DNA of 64,000 nt from Desulfoscipio geothermicus. GTDB lineage: Bacteria; Bacillota; Desulfotomaculia; Desulfotomaculales; Desulfallaceae. The translations under genes and the position numbers were made by a program. The DNA lies in contig JAENZP010000004.1 of the NCBI GenBank assembly GCA_016841205.1, positions 115,917 to 179,916 of the forward strand, given 5' to 3'. Below are positions 45,133 through 53,549 of this stretch, piece by piece. Below the pieces are notes generated by a model that saw only the letters and a list, made by a program, of their open reading frames with translations, was not told the origin of the DNA and searched no databases. Numbering within the stretch: the first letter of the stretch is position 1; every line of letters begins with the position of its first letter.

Positions 45133-46209
45133 TTGAAAGCTAGATTGACGAATTTGGGTTTTTCCGAAAGATTTATACAAGAGGCCACGTTGTATAAAGG
45201 GCTTTTTTTAGGCAGAGTTGTGTCGCAGGCCAAGGATTTATATAGGGTAGCCACTGAAAATGCTGAAGTAATTGCTGAAATATCCGGAAAGCTTCGCTAT
45301 TCTTGTGACGAACTTTCAGATTACCCGGCGGTAGGCGATTTTGTCATGCTTGACAGGGAGGATGGGTTGCATGGCAATGCTATCATTCAACATATATTGA
45401 CCAGGAAAAGCGTATTTTTTCGGAGAGCGGCCGGAACCTCTCACAAAGCTCAGGTTGTAGCCGCAAATATTGATACAGTCTTTATCTGTATGTCGCTTAA
45501 TAATGACTTCAACCTGCGCAGGCTCGAGCGTTATCTGTCGATCACTTGGGATAGCGGAGCAACGCCGGTGGTGGTGCTGACAAAATCGGATTTATGTGAA
45601 AATCTACCGGCGAGACTTACTGAAATTGAACAAATCGCTATTGGCGTGGATGTTTTGGTTACCTCAAGCATGACTGAGGACGGCTATAAAACAATACTTA
45701 AGTACATTACGTCCGGCCAGACGGTCGCCTTTATGGGCTCATCCGGCGTCGGGAAATCCACCTTGATCAACCGGCTGCTTGGAGGAGATGTGATTGAAAC
45801 AAAAGAAATAAGAAAAGACGATAAAGGAAGACATACCACAACAAGACGCGAACTGCTCGTTATTCCTTCGGGTGGAGCGGTCATTGACACGCCTGGCATG
45901 CGTGAACTTGGCGTTGAAAGCGTAAATCTAGCCAAGACATTCACGGATATAGATGAACTGGCCGAAAAGTGCAAGTTTACAGACTGTCAGCATGAAACCG
46001 AACCGGGCTGTGCAGTGAGAAAAGCAATTGAAGAAGGCTTGATTGCCGAAGAACGTTTGCAAAGCTACAAAAAGCTTAAAAAAGAAGCCAAGTATGATGG
46101 CTTGACCTCCAAGCAAATAGAAAAAGAAAAAATAAATGTGATGTTTACGGAGTTTGACGGGATGAAGAATGCACGGGACTATATCAAATCAAAAAAAAAG
46201 ATTAAATGA
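45133..46209 (+). CDS. RsgA-like circularly permuted GTPase, second copy
   Basis: Paralogue of the RsgA at 11122-11997, 358 residues, closer in length to the enterobacterial form. G4 is TKSD at 150-153, G1 is GSSGVGKS at 202-209, G3 is DTPG at 252-255. The zinc site is Cys280, Cys285, His287 and Cys293. The C-terminal tail is Lys-rich. The start is TTG with GAAGGAG upstream. It stands alone, without the prkC-rpe context, which suggests horizontal acquisition or a specialised ribosome-maturation role. Confidence 0.92.
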   Translation: MKARLTNLGFSERFIQEATLYKGLFLGRVVSQAKDLYRVATENAEVIAEISGKLRYSCDELSDYPAVGDFVMLDREDGLHGNAIIQHILTRKSVFFRRAAGTSHKAQVVAANIDTVFICMSLNNDFNLRRLERYLSITWDSGATPVVVLTKSDLCENLPARLTEIEQIAIGVDVLVTSSMTEDGYKTILKYITSGQTVAFMGSSGVGKSTLINRLLGGDVIETKEIRKDDKGRHTTTRRELLVIPSGGAVIDTPGMRELGVESVNLAKTFTDIDELAEKCKFTDCQHETEPGCAVRKAIEEGLIAEERLQSYKKLKKEAKYDGLTSKQIEKEKINVMFTEFDGMKNARDYIKSKKKIK

Positions 46210-46313
46210 GCGAGCTCTGGGCTAATGGTTATGATTCAGTATGTTGTTTATTTAAACTAGCACCTTATTCCTTGACATTTTAAAGGAATTGTTTGCTATG
46301 CAGAGAAGAATAA

Positions 46314-46499
46314 TTTACAAAAGTTCTTAACGCAAAATTCAAAAAGCAAGGAGATTCTATTGCCCAACTAGAGAACATTGAAAAAAGAGGTTCTGGAACG
46401 TTGCGGGCCAACTCCAACTACGCCAGCAATGAGTATTTCATGCCCATGATGGGCCTGTTGAAAATGTTAAAAAGGCAAACTAATTACTTCATTAAGTGA
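46314..46499 (+). pseudogene. Possible gene remnant, unidentified
   Basis: Open frame of 61 codons without a usable start, reading KVLNAKFKKQGDSIAQLENI and GTLRANSNYASNEYF, ending just before the deacetylase gene. Codon use looks protein-like, but no family was recognised. It could be the 3' end of a lost gene. Confidence 0.35.
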
Positions 46500-46508
46500 G
46501 TGCACAAT

Positions 46509-47426
46509 ATGAAAATTAATATAAATGGAAAAAAGGATAAGATCTTTTACCCCAACACCAATAAGGAACTTGCCTGTATCCTAGTTCTATTAAGCATGTT
46601 GATGATTTTAATGTTGGGATGTGGAACTCCTGAACCTAACTCTGATGTTTCGACAGGGACAGTAGCAGAGCCTACACCTAAACCTGTACCAGTACTGGAG
46701 CCGCAACCTGAGCCGGAACCAACGGAAATTCCGAATCCGGTACCAAAGGAAACTCCAACTCCGACTCCTGCATCAGACAATAATCCCGCCTTGGATACAA
46801 CAGCATCCAAACTGGTTTGGGGTTGTAAAAGTATCTTTGCAGTAAAACAGATTGCTTTAACCTTTGACGCAGGTTGGAGGTATGATCAAACACTTCAGCT
46901 TCTAGATGTACTGGATCAATATCAGGTCAAAGCAACGTTCTTTCTTAGAGGGGGCTGGGTGAAGGACCATTCGGACCTAGCAAAGGAAATCTACAGGAGG
47001 GGGCACTCCATTGGTAATCATTCCCTGGCACACGGCCATATGAAGACTATGACACAAGATAAGGTTTCAACCGACATTATAGAATCTACTAATATCATCA
47101 AGAACACGATTGGCTATACGCCTTACTTGTTCCGGCCTCCATATGGTGAATACAATAACATGCTGCTGAATGTGCTGGGAGAGCAGGGCTATCCATATAC
47201 CGTTATGTGGACCTTAGACTCCCATGACTGGGCAGAAACGATGAATGGAGTCCAGGTGACAGAGCAGTACCTCATCGACAGGGTATTGGACAATGCCTCG
47301 GATAAGGGTATTGTATTAATGCATGTCGGAGGTTACCAGACAGTCAATGCTTTGCCAGAAATCATAACAGGACTAAGAGATGCAGGATATGAGTTGGTGA
47401 AGCTAGACGAACTTCTTCCCAGATGA
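46509..47426 (+). CDS. Polysaccharide deacetylase lipoprotein (NodB domain)
   Basis: Likely removes acetyl groups from peptidoglycan or another glycan outside the membrane. A hydrophobic signal ends in MLGC (Cys38 in this start). A ~50-residue Pro/Glu/Thr-rich linker follows, then the NodB domain with the catalytic Asp in TFDAGW, metal histidines in HSIGNHSLAHGHM, RPPYGEYN and MWTLDSHDW. The C-terminal HVGGYQTVNALPEII segment is typical of the family. ATG at 46509 is used; GTG at 46500 would add three residues. Relatives in Bacillus act in the spore cortex or vegetative wall. Confidence 0.9.
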   Translation: MKININGKKDKIFYPNTNKELACILVLLSMLMILMLGCGTPEPNSDVSTGTVAEPTPKPVPVLEPQPEPEPTEIPNPVPKETPTPTPASDNNPALDTTASKLVWGCKSIFAVKQIALTFDAGWRYDQTLQLLDVLDQYQVKATFFLRGGWVKDHSDLAKEIYRRGHSIGNHSLAHGHMKTMTQDKVSTDIIESTNIIKNTIGYTPYLFRPPYGEYNNMLLNVLGEQGYPYTVMWTLDSHDWAETMNGVQVTEQYLIDRVLDNASDKGIVLMHVGGYQTVNALPEIITGLRDAGYELVKLDELLPR

Positions 47427-47594
47427 GGCCATGTCTTTTCAAGCGTATCATGTACAGGCAATCCTCATGTCCGTACACGGCACAACGGAATCTGGCTTCT
47501 GTCTGGAACATATGGCTAATAACCCAGAAGGACTTAGACAAACTAATCAACGGGGGAACCAAGTAGCCGGGAACCAAAGCAAAGGGGGTTTATT

Positions 47595-47858
47595 ATGCGC
47601 CAATGTAAAGCTTGTAAGAGAACACACCAAAGCCCGCAAGGTTGCAAATTAAGACCTATGAAAATTAACGGGATAGAATATTTGCCGATACCTTATGGCA
47701 AGGAAACAGCATGGGAGCAGTACAAACTTACACCAGGGGAAACTTGTCGAGATTGCGGAACACCTTTGGGGAAATATCACCATTTAAATTGTTGTGTGGA
47801 GCAATGCCCTGTTTGTGGTGAACAATGGATCTCCTGTAATTGTATATCCGAGAAATAA
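47595..47858 (+). CDS. Small cysteine-rich zinc-ribbon-like protein
   Basis: Protein of 87 residues with ten or more Cys: CKACKRTH near the start and a C-terminal CRDCGTPLGKYHHLNCC, CPVCGEQW, SCNC arrangement typical of paired zinc knuckles. The middle MKINGIEYLPIPYG is a recognisable element of small conserved hypothetical proteins. AAAGGGGG lies 9 bp before the ATG. Function unknown; nucleic-acid binding is possible. The overlapping frame at 47431-47652 is considered spurious. Confidence 0.7.
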   Translation: MRQCKACKRTHQSPQGCKLRPMKINGIEYLPIPYGKETAWEQYKLTPGETCRDCGTPLGKYHHLNCCVEQCPVCGEQWISCNCISEK

Positions 47859-48020
47859 TAGTAATTGCATGTCCAGTAATTACCATTAGCGGACGTAAAA
47901 ACTTATGTATTATAGACATGATAAACATTAAGTACAGAAGTTAACAGGTGGCGGTAAGTCTATGGACATAGACCATTATAAAATTAATAAATACCTACTA
48001 AATGTTTTCAGACATAGAAA

Positions 48021-48233
48021 TGCCCAAACCTTTGCGTATTATCCATTCCGCAGCGCTGCCAAGGGAAGTGCAAACCTCAAGGGATGCCCCGCATGACTTA
48101 CCCAAATGACTTGACTTTATGGCGGCAGGGGCATATTGAAATTGCTCCTCCACCGGATTGCCGGATAATTTCACGGGCTCTTTTGTAAGTTAGCACCTCT
48201 GTTTTCACGGCCATAGGTATAACGTTTTCATAT
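48021..48233 (-). pseudogene. Duplicated fragment of the 4Fe-4S protein gene
   Basis: These 213 bp repeat 53997-54207 with roughly 93 percent identity by eye. They encode, on the minus strand, the part of the 4Fe-4S protein around residues 151-221, including the CPCRHK and SCGA cysteine region. A one-base insertion (GACTTGACTTTATGG against GACTTGCTTTATGG) breaks the frame. The fragment stops 6 bp before the palindrome at 48240. Confidence 0.88.
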
Positions 48234-48239
48234 GTAATG

Positions 48240-48305
48240 ATGGGGGGTCAGACCTTGACATTTGACACTTAACTAAGTGTCAAATGTCAAGGTCTGACCC
48301 CCCAT
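48240..48305. repeat. 66-bp perfect palindrome (GGGGTCAGACC element), copy 1
   Basis: Perfect 32-bp arms starting ATGGGGGGTCAGACCTTGAC around a 2-base loop. Same family as the palindrome at 51502. The GGGGTCAGACC-TTGACA arm resembles REP-like elements mobilised by Y1 (RAYT-type) transposases, an attribution from general knowledge. No transposase is in the window. Confidence 0.9.
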
Positions 48306-48456
48306 TGTGATGTTAGCGAGGTTTTCTTATGGAGCGAGAAAGGGTTATTCCTTTGGTGAACGAAAGTATACGTAATAGATAAAAATGACGAGAAATAGCA
48401 TCGCCGGGGAAATTAGCGATGGCTAATCAATAACAGCGGACGGGGAGTGAGATTAT

Positions 48457-50958
48457 ATGAAAAAAGAAGAAAAAAATAAAGATGAACTGCTGTCAATAAC
48501 AGAATTAGATGTAGAACAGTTGCGCTTCTATTGTGAAGAAGAATGTCTGAACTTTGAAACAACAGCCACCGTCCCCCCCTTGGAAGGGATGATCGGTCAG
48601 GAACGCGCGGTGAAAGCTATGGAGTTTGGCCTGCATACGAAAAACCCAGGCTATAATATTTTTGTTTCCGGTATGGTGGGAACAGGGAAATTAACCTACG
48701 CCGAACAGGCGGTACGCAAACTGGCCAAAGGGCAGCCCGTGCCCCAGGACTGGTGCTATGTCAACAATTTTGAAGACAGCAGCCAACCTATCACCATTAG
48801 TTTGCCGGCAGGTACAGGCAGCGTATTTCGCCAGGAAATGAAAGAATTGTTGGAAAACCTGCGGAATGAGGTGCCTAAAGCCTTTAGCAGTGAAGATTAT
48901 GAACGGGAAAGAACTGCCATCATGAAAGCCTTTAAGGAAAAACAGGTTACAATGCAGGAGGCTTTCGTTGAAAAGGCTAAAACATTTTCTGTACTGGTTA
49001 AGTGGTCTACAACCGGCTTTATGTTGGTGCCGCTGTTGGACGGGCAATCGGTGTCGGAGGAAGATTATCAGAAACTGGACGAAGAGAAGAAAGAAAAGAT
49101 CCAGGCCAATCTGCAGGCGGTGCATGATCTAGCTATAGCTGAGGCACGGCAAGTGCAGTACCTGGAGCGGGAAGTAAGAGAAAAGATCCGCGACTTGGAC
49201 AGCAAGGTGGCGCTTTTTGCCGTGGGTCACCTGATCGATGAAGTGCAGGAGAATTATAAAGACAATTCCGGTGTGACCAAATACTTGGAAGCAGTAAGAC
49301 ACGATGTTGTGAAAAATATCAAGGATTTCAAACAAGCTTCCTCCAGCGAGGAAGAAGGGCCGATGGCCTTGTTAGGGAAAACTGCTCCAGAAGTGATGCG
49401 AGAACGCTATGCTATCAATTTGTTGGTGGACAACCGAACTTGTGAGGGTGCGCCTGTCATTATTGAGATCAATCCCAATTATTACAACCTATGCGGTCGT
49501 GTTGAATATTCTAGTCGCATGGGTGTAGTGAGCACTGATTTTACGATGATCAAGGCAGGGGCGTTTCATTTGGCCAACGGTGGGTACCTTATCGTCAATG
49601 CTATGGATGTACTGATGAATCACAGGGTTTGGGAAGCTATGAAACGGACATTGAAAACGAAAAAACTGTATATTGAAAGTCTGGGAGAACAATATGGACT
49701 TATTGCTATGGCATCCTTGAAGCCTCAAGCTATCCCGGTGGACGTGAAGGTCATTATGCTGGGCAGTACTTATTTATATCATATGATGTATCAATACGAC
49801 GAAGATTTCCGTAAACTTTTCAAAATTCACGCAGACTTCGACGTGCAGATGGATAACACACCGGAGAATATCGGCAAATTGGCTGCGTTTGTCAGTACAA
49901 CCATCAAAAAAGAAAATCTCAAGGAATTTACTCGTGCTGCTGTTGCTCGAGTGGTGGAACATACAGCCAGGCTAAGCGGCAGTCAAACTAAGTTTACCGC
50001 CCGTTTCAACCAAATCGTGGAGATCCTGTGCGAGGCTGATTCCTGGGCGGCAATAGAGGGAGCAATAATTACAGATGCTGCCCATGTGCAGCAAGCCATT
50101 TCGGAAAAACGCTACCGTGCCAACAAGTATGAAGAACGTATCCAGGAGATGTTTAAGGAAGGAGTATATCTCATTGATACGGACGGAGCGAAAGTGGGTC
50201 AGATAAATGGCCTGGCGATATTGGGAGTAGGGGAATATGCCTTCGGTAAGCCGTCCCGCATTACAGCCAACACCTATCTCGGCCGGGCGGGCGTGGTTAA
50301 CATAGAGCGTGAAACAAAGATGAGCGGTGCCACCCATAGCAAAGGGGTGTTAATTCTTAGCGGCTATTTGGGGAATAAATATGCCCAGAATACGCCTTTA
50401 TCCGTCACTGTCAGCCTAACCTTTGAGCAACTCTATGACGGTGTGGACGGCGACAGCGCCTCCAGTGCGGAACTATACGCGATCTTGTCCAGCTTGGCGG
50501 AGTTGCCGCTACGTCAGGATCTAGCTGTCACGGGCTCGGTAAACCAAAAGGGGGAAATTCAGCCCATCGGCGGTGTTACGGAGAAGATTGAAGGTTTTTT
50601 CGAGGTATGTAAAATAAAAGGCCTTACCGGCCGGCAGGGTGTAATAATCCCACAGCAGAATGTGAAGGACCTAGAGTTGAATGAAGAGGTCATTGCCGCT
50701 GTAGGGGAAGGGAAATTTCACATTTATTCTATTGCCAATGTGAATGAAGGGATTGAACTGTTTACCGGCGTCGCTGCCGGCGAGGCGAACCGGGAGGGTG
50801 CATATCCGGCGCAATCCGTGCACGGCCGGGTTATCGCCAAACTGCAATCTTATCATAAAGCTTACTCGGCTGATAATTACGGTAAGAAAGGTAAGGAAAA
50901 TCATGATAAGAATACAGGGGGAGACGATAGTGAAATATTCAGAGGCAAATTTAGGTAG
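48457..50958 (+). CDS. Lon-type AAA+ protease (LonB/LonC, YcbZ-like)
   Basis: ATP-dependent-protease relative of 833 residues. An AAA_32-type N-terminal part contains the Walker A-like GMVGTGKLT (72-80), in which Leu replaces the usual Ser/Thr after Lys. Inserted coiled-coil regions follow (about 140-300), then the Walker B-like AGAFHLANGGYLIVN. The C-terminal Lon peptidase domain (about 600-790) has the catalytic dyad Ser667 in GVDGDSASS and Lys710 in GGVTEK. It lacks the N-terminal substrate domain of LonA. Ribosome binding site GGGGAGTGAG. The last 29 bp overlap the PPC gene. Confidence 0.9.
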   Translation: MKKEEKNKDELLSITELDVEQLRFYCEEECLNFETTATVPPLEGMIGQERAVKAMEFGLHTKNPGYNIFVSGMVGTGKLTYAEQAVRKLAKGQPVPQDWCYVNNFEDSSQPITISLPAGTGSVFRQEMKELLENLRNEVPKAFSSEDYERERTAIMKAFKEKQVTMQEAFVEKAKTFSVLVKWSTTGFMLVPLLDGQSVSEEDYQKLDEEKKEKIQANLQAVHDLAIAEARQVQYLEREVREKIRDLDSKVALFAVGHLIDEVQENYKDNSGVTKYLEAVRHDVVKNIKDFKQASSSEEEGPMALLGKTAPEVMRERYAINLLVDNRTCEGAPVIIEINPNYYNLCGRVEYSSRMGVVSTDFTMIKAGAFHLANGGYLIVNAMDVLMNHRVWEAMKRTLKTKKLYIESLGEQYGLIAMASLKPQAIPVDVKVIMLGSTYLYHMMYQYDEDFRKLFKIHADFDVQMDNTPENIGKLAAFVSTTIKKENLKEFTRAAVARVVEHTARLSGSQTKFTARFNQIVEILCEADSWAAIEGAIITDAAHVQQAISEKRYRANKYEERIQEMFKEGVYLIDTDGAKVGQINGLAILGVGEYAFGKPSRITANTYLGRAGVVNIERETKMSGATHSKGVLILSGYLGNKYAQNTPLSVTVSLTFEQLYDGVDGDSASSAELYAILSSLAELPLRQDLAVTGSVNQKGEIQPIGGVTEKIEGFFEVCKIKGLTGRQGVIIPQQNVKDLELNEEVIAAVGEGKFHIYSIANVNEGIELFTGVAAGEANREGAYPAQSVHGRVIAKLQSYHKAYSADNYGKKGKENHDKNTGGDDSEIFRGKFR

Positions 50959-51373
50959 AATTTTCATCTTGAGACTGGAAAATACAGATAAAATACCCGA
51001 CACTATTGAGGAATTTGCCAAGCTACACAAAATTAATTCGGCAATAGTACACTTCCTTGGCGGTGCTGACGTAAACAGCAAAGTTGTAGTGGGGCCGGAG
51101 GACGGTACTGCTGAAAAGCCGTGCCCGATGGTTATAGAACTACTGGGAACAAGCGAGGCTGTAGGTATTGGGACTTTATTTATCAACGAAGACAAGGTTT
51201 CAAAACTGCACCTGCACTCTGCTTTTGGGCGTAATAGAGACACAGTTACAGGGTGTACAAGAGAAGGTGTAACAATTTGGCAGATTGGTGAAGTAGTTAT
51301 TTTTGAACTGATAAATTCATCGGCTCGAAGAAAGATAGACCCTAGCACTGGTTTTGAACTATTGGATTTGTAA
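50930..51373 (+). CDS. PPC/DUF296 domain protein
   Basis: Protein of 147 residues made of a single PPC (DUF296) domain, which forms trimers and occurs alone in bacteria or with AT-hooks in plants. The start KYSEANLGRIFILRLENTD and the middle FLGGADVNSKVVVGPEDG and HLHSAFGRN are typical. GTG at 50930 follows GGGGGAG; an ATG nine codons upstream is an alternative. It overlaps the end of the Lon-type gene, so both are likely cotranscribed. The role in bacteria is not established. Confidence 0.85.
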   Translation: MKYSEANLGRIFILRLENTDKIPDTIEEFAKLHKINSAIVHFLGGADVNSKVVVGPEDGTAEKPCPMVIELLGTSEAVGIGTLFINEDKVSKLHLHSAFGRNRDTVTGCTREGVTIWQIGEVVIFELINSSARRKIDPSTGFELLDL

Positions 51374-51501
51374 GAAGGCAAATTTGCAACCATAGCGGTA
51401 TTTTGCATTCTGCCCCTCGCCTTTGAACCTGCTCGACGCATGCGGCTAACCGCTGGCAATCATTGGTGACTGACATTACTTTTCTGGCAGGTGCATTTGG
51501 T

Positions 51502-51565
51502 GTTGGGGTCAGACCTTGACATTTGACACGTAGTTAAGCGTCAAATGTCAAGGTCTGACCCCAAC
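51502..51565. repeat. 64-bp palindrome (GGGGTCAGACC element), copy 2
   Basis: Arms GTTGGGGTCAGACCTTGACA and onward to TTTGAC pair perfectly over 26 bp; the inner bases near the loop carry two mismatches. Apart from the outermost and innermost bases the arms equal those at 48240-48305. The two copies bracket the lon-PPC gene pair. Confidence 0.88.
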
Positions 51566-51729
51566 GGGGTGTTACCCCGCAAATATTACTGTACATCGAT
51601 AAAAACCGACAAAATATATAGCCAAATCCCATAAAAACCATATATAATTATATAGTTAATTAGTGTATGTATTGTGATAGAAATATGTCTATTTAAATGC
51701 TGCACTGTAATTATTGTAGGAGGGATAAG

Positions 51730-53103
51730 ATGGAATCATTTTCAAATCTAATTGCCACAGTAAATGGTTTTGTTTGGGGACCATGGATGCTGACCCTGCT
51801 GGTAGGAACCGGTATTTTTCTCACCATCCGCTTAGGAGTCGTCCAGTTTAGGCACTTAGGTTATGCTCTTAAGCTGGCCTTTTCATCTTCCAAACAGGAT
51901 CATAAATCAAAAGGAGATATTTCTCATTTTCAGGCCCTAATGACAGCTCTGGCTGCCACCATCGGTACCGGTAACATTGTTGGAGTAGCTACCGCAGTAG
52001 TCCTGGGGGGACCAGGGGCTGTGTTCTGGATGTGGATAACTGCTATCTTTGGCATGGCTACCAAATACGGTGAGGCCGTACTAGCAATAAAATTCCGAAT
52101 TACAGATGAAAAAGGTGAAATGGCTGGTGGCCCAATGTACTACATCGAGCGGGGATTGGGCTGGAAATGGCTTGCCGTGCTCTTCGCCATCTTCGGGTCG
52201 GTAGCTGCATTTGGTATCGGCAATCTAGTTCAGGTAAATTCAGTGGCCGGTGCGGTTCAAGACACCTTTGGCATAAATCCCTGGGTATCTGGAGCATTTC
52301 TGGGCATTCTAACTGCTCTGGTTGTTCTAGGAGGAGTTAAAAGTATTGGTAGGGCCACGGGTGTCCTAGTTCCCGTGATGGCAGTTTTCTATATACTTGC
52401 CGGATTATACATAATCCTCACTAATCTAAATCTGCTTCCTGATGCCTTTGTTCTGATTTGCACGCAAGCCTTTACTGCAGAGGCTGGTTTCGGGGCTTTG
52501 CTAGGGAGTACCATCCGTTACGGGGTAGCCCGTGGTGTATTCTCCAATGAGGCTGGGCTAGGTTCAGCGCCTATTGCTGCGGCTGCAGCGAAAACCGACC
52601 ATCCTTGTCGGCAGGGCTTGGTTTCTATGACCGGAACCTTCCTGGATACTATCGTGGTTTGTAGTATAACCGGATTATCTTTGGTAATGGCTAATCTCTA
52701 TACGGGTATAGATAAGGCTCAGGCAGCAGCCTTGACAAGTCGTTCCTTTGACTTATTTATACCACATGTTGGAAGCCTTATTGTCACAATAGGTCTGATA
52801 TTATTTGCTTATTCAACGGTTTTAGGTTGGTCTTATTATGGCGAAAAGTGTTTTTATTATCTGATGGGACAAAAGGGAGTCCTGCCCTACCGTGTCGTCT
52901 TCTGCATCTTTGCCTTTGTGGGCGCCGGTTTGAAAATTGGGCTGGTTTGGGATATTGCCGATACCTTTAATGGTGCCATGGCTATTCCTAATCTAATTGC
53001 TCTTTTATTCCTATCAGGTGTAATTGCAGCTGAAACTAAGGAATTTAAAGGGATCCGCGCAAAGGAAAAGGTGGAAGATAAGGCAGTTGGACGGGCTAGT
53101 TAA
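51730..53103 (+). CDS. Sodium:alanine/glycine symporter (AGCS family)
   Basis: Sodium-coupled amino-acid importer of 457 residues with about eleven membrane segments. Family motifs include FQALMTALAATIGTGNIVGVA, GGPGAVFWMW, GGPMYYIERGLG, and FSNEAGLGSAPIAAAA. ATG at 51730 follows AGGAGGG; an in-frame ATG 33 bp upstream overlaps unconserved sequence. A terminator lies about 150 bp after the stop. Confidence 0.94.
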   Translation: MESFSNLIATVNGFVWGPWMLTLLVGTGIFLTIRLGVVQFRHLGYALKLAFSSSKQDHKSKGDISHFQALMTALAATIGTGNIVGVATAVVLGGPGAVFWMWITAIFGMATKYGEAVLAIKFRITDEKGEMAGGPMYYIERGLGWKWLAVLFAIFGSVAAFGIGNLVQVNSVAGAVQDTFGINPWVSGAFLGILTALVVLGGVKSIGRATGVLVPVMAVFYILAGLYIILTNLNLLPDAFVLICTQAFTAEAGFGALLGSTIRYGVARGVFSNEAGLGSAPIAAAAAKTDHPCRQGLVSMTGTFLDTIVVCSITGLSLVMANLYTGIDKAQAAALTSRSFDLFIPHVGSLIVTIGLILFAYSTVLGWSYYGEKCFYYLMGQKGVLPYRVVFCIFAFVGAGLKIGLVWDIADTFNGAMAIPNLIALLFLSGVIAAETKEFKGIRAKEKVEDKAVGRAS

Positions 53104-53252
53104 TTTGCTTTATTTTTAATTAGTAAATGGAAATGAAAATATTATAAAAGTTTCCAATAAAATCAACAAGACGGTAGCGTCTGTACCTGTGCCCACTTTT
53201 GGGAATGGGGTTAAAAAACAATAATTTTTAGTAAACGTGGGGTAAAATGTAT

Positions 53253-53282
53253 AACCCTCAAGCAGTGGGCTTGGGGGTTTTG
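53253..53282 (+). terminator. Terminator after the AGCS gene
   Basis: AACCCTCAAGC pairs with GGCTTGGGGGTT across an AGTG loop and is followed by TTTT. Confidence 0.7.
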
Positions 53283-53284
53283 CT

Positions 53285-53545
53285 ATATCTAAATACTGCC
53301 GGTGGTAGGCCAAACCATTTGTTTTGCATAGGGTGGATATGGCCTTCAAAGCTATAGGTGTAGTAGATAAAAGGCCTTTTTTAGCACCAAATCAGCGCCC
53401 TTGAGAGGGTCATCAGCAATTCCGTAGGCTGCTACGAACCCATGTCTGTTGGAATTGTTTTGATAAAGGTGGGAATAAACGCAATAGACTTGGCTATTTC
53501 ATCCTGATCATTTCCATGATTAAAATTCAGTTCAATAGCTTCCGT
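53285..53545 (-). other. Gap next to the 4Fe-4S gene with a possible coding remnant
   Basis: On the minus strand, directly after the 4Fe-4S gene, codons read EAIELNFNHGNDQDEIAKSI then AFIPTFIKTIPT before a stop. In the next frame they read GFVAAYGIADDPLKGADLVL. This looks like the start of a decayed gene; I do not recognise the family. Nothing else is seen between the AGCS terminator and 53549. Confidence 0.35.
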
Positions 53546-53549
53546 ATTA

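Noticed and set aside
47431-47652. 73-codon frame before the zinc-ribbon gene
   Set aside because: No ribosome binding site, overlaps the better supported Cys-rich gene and lacks recognisable features.
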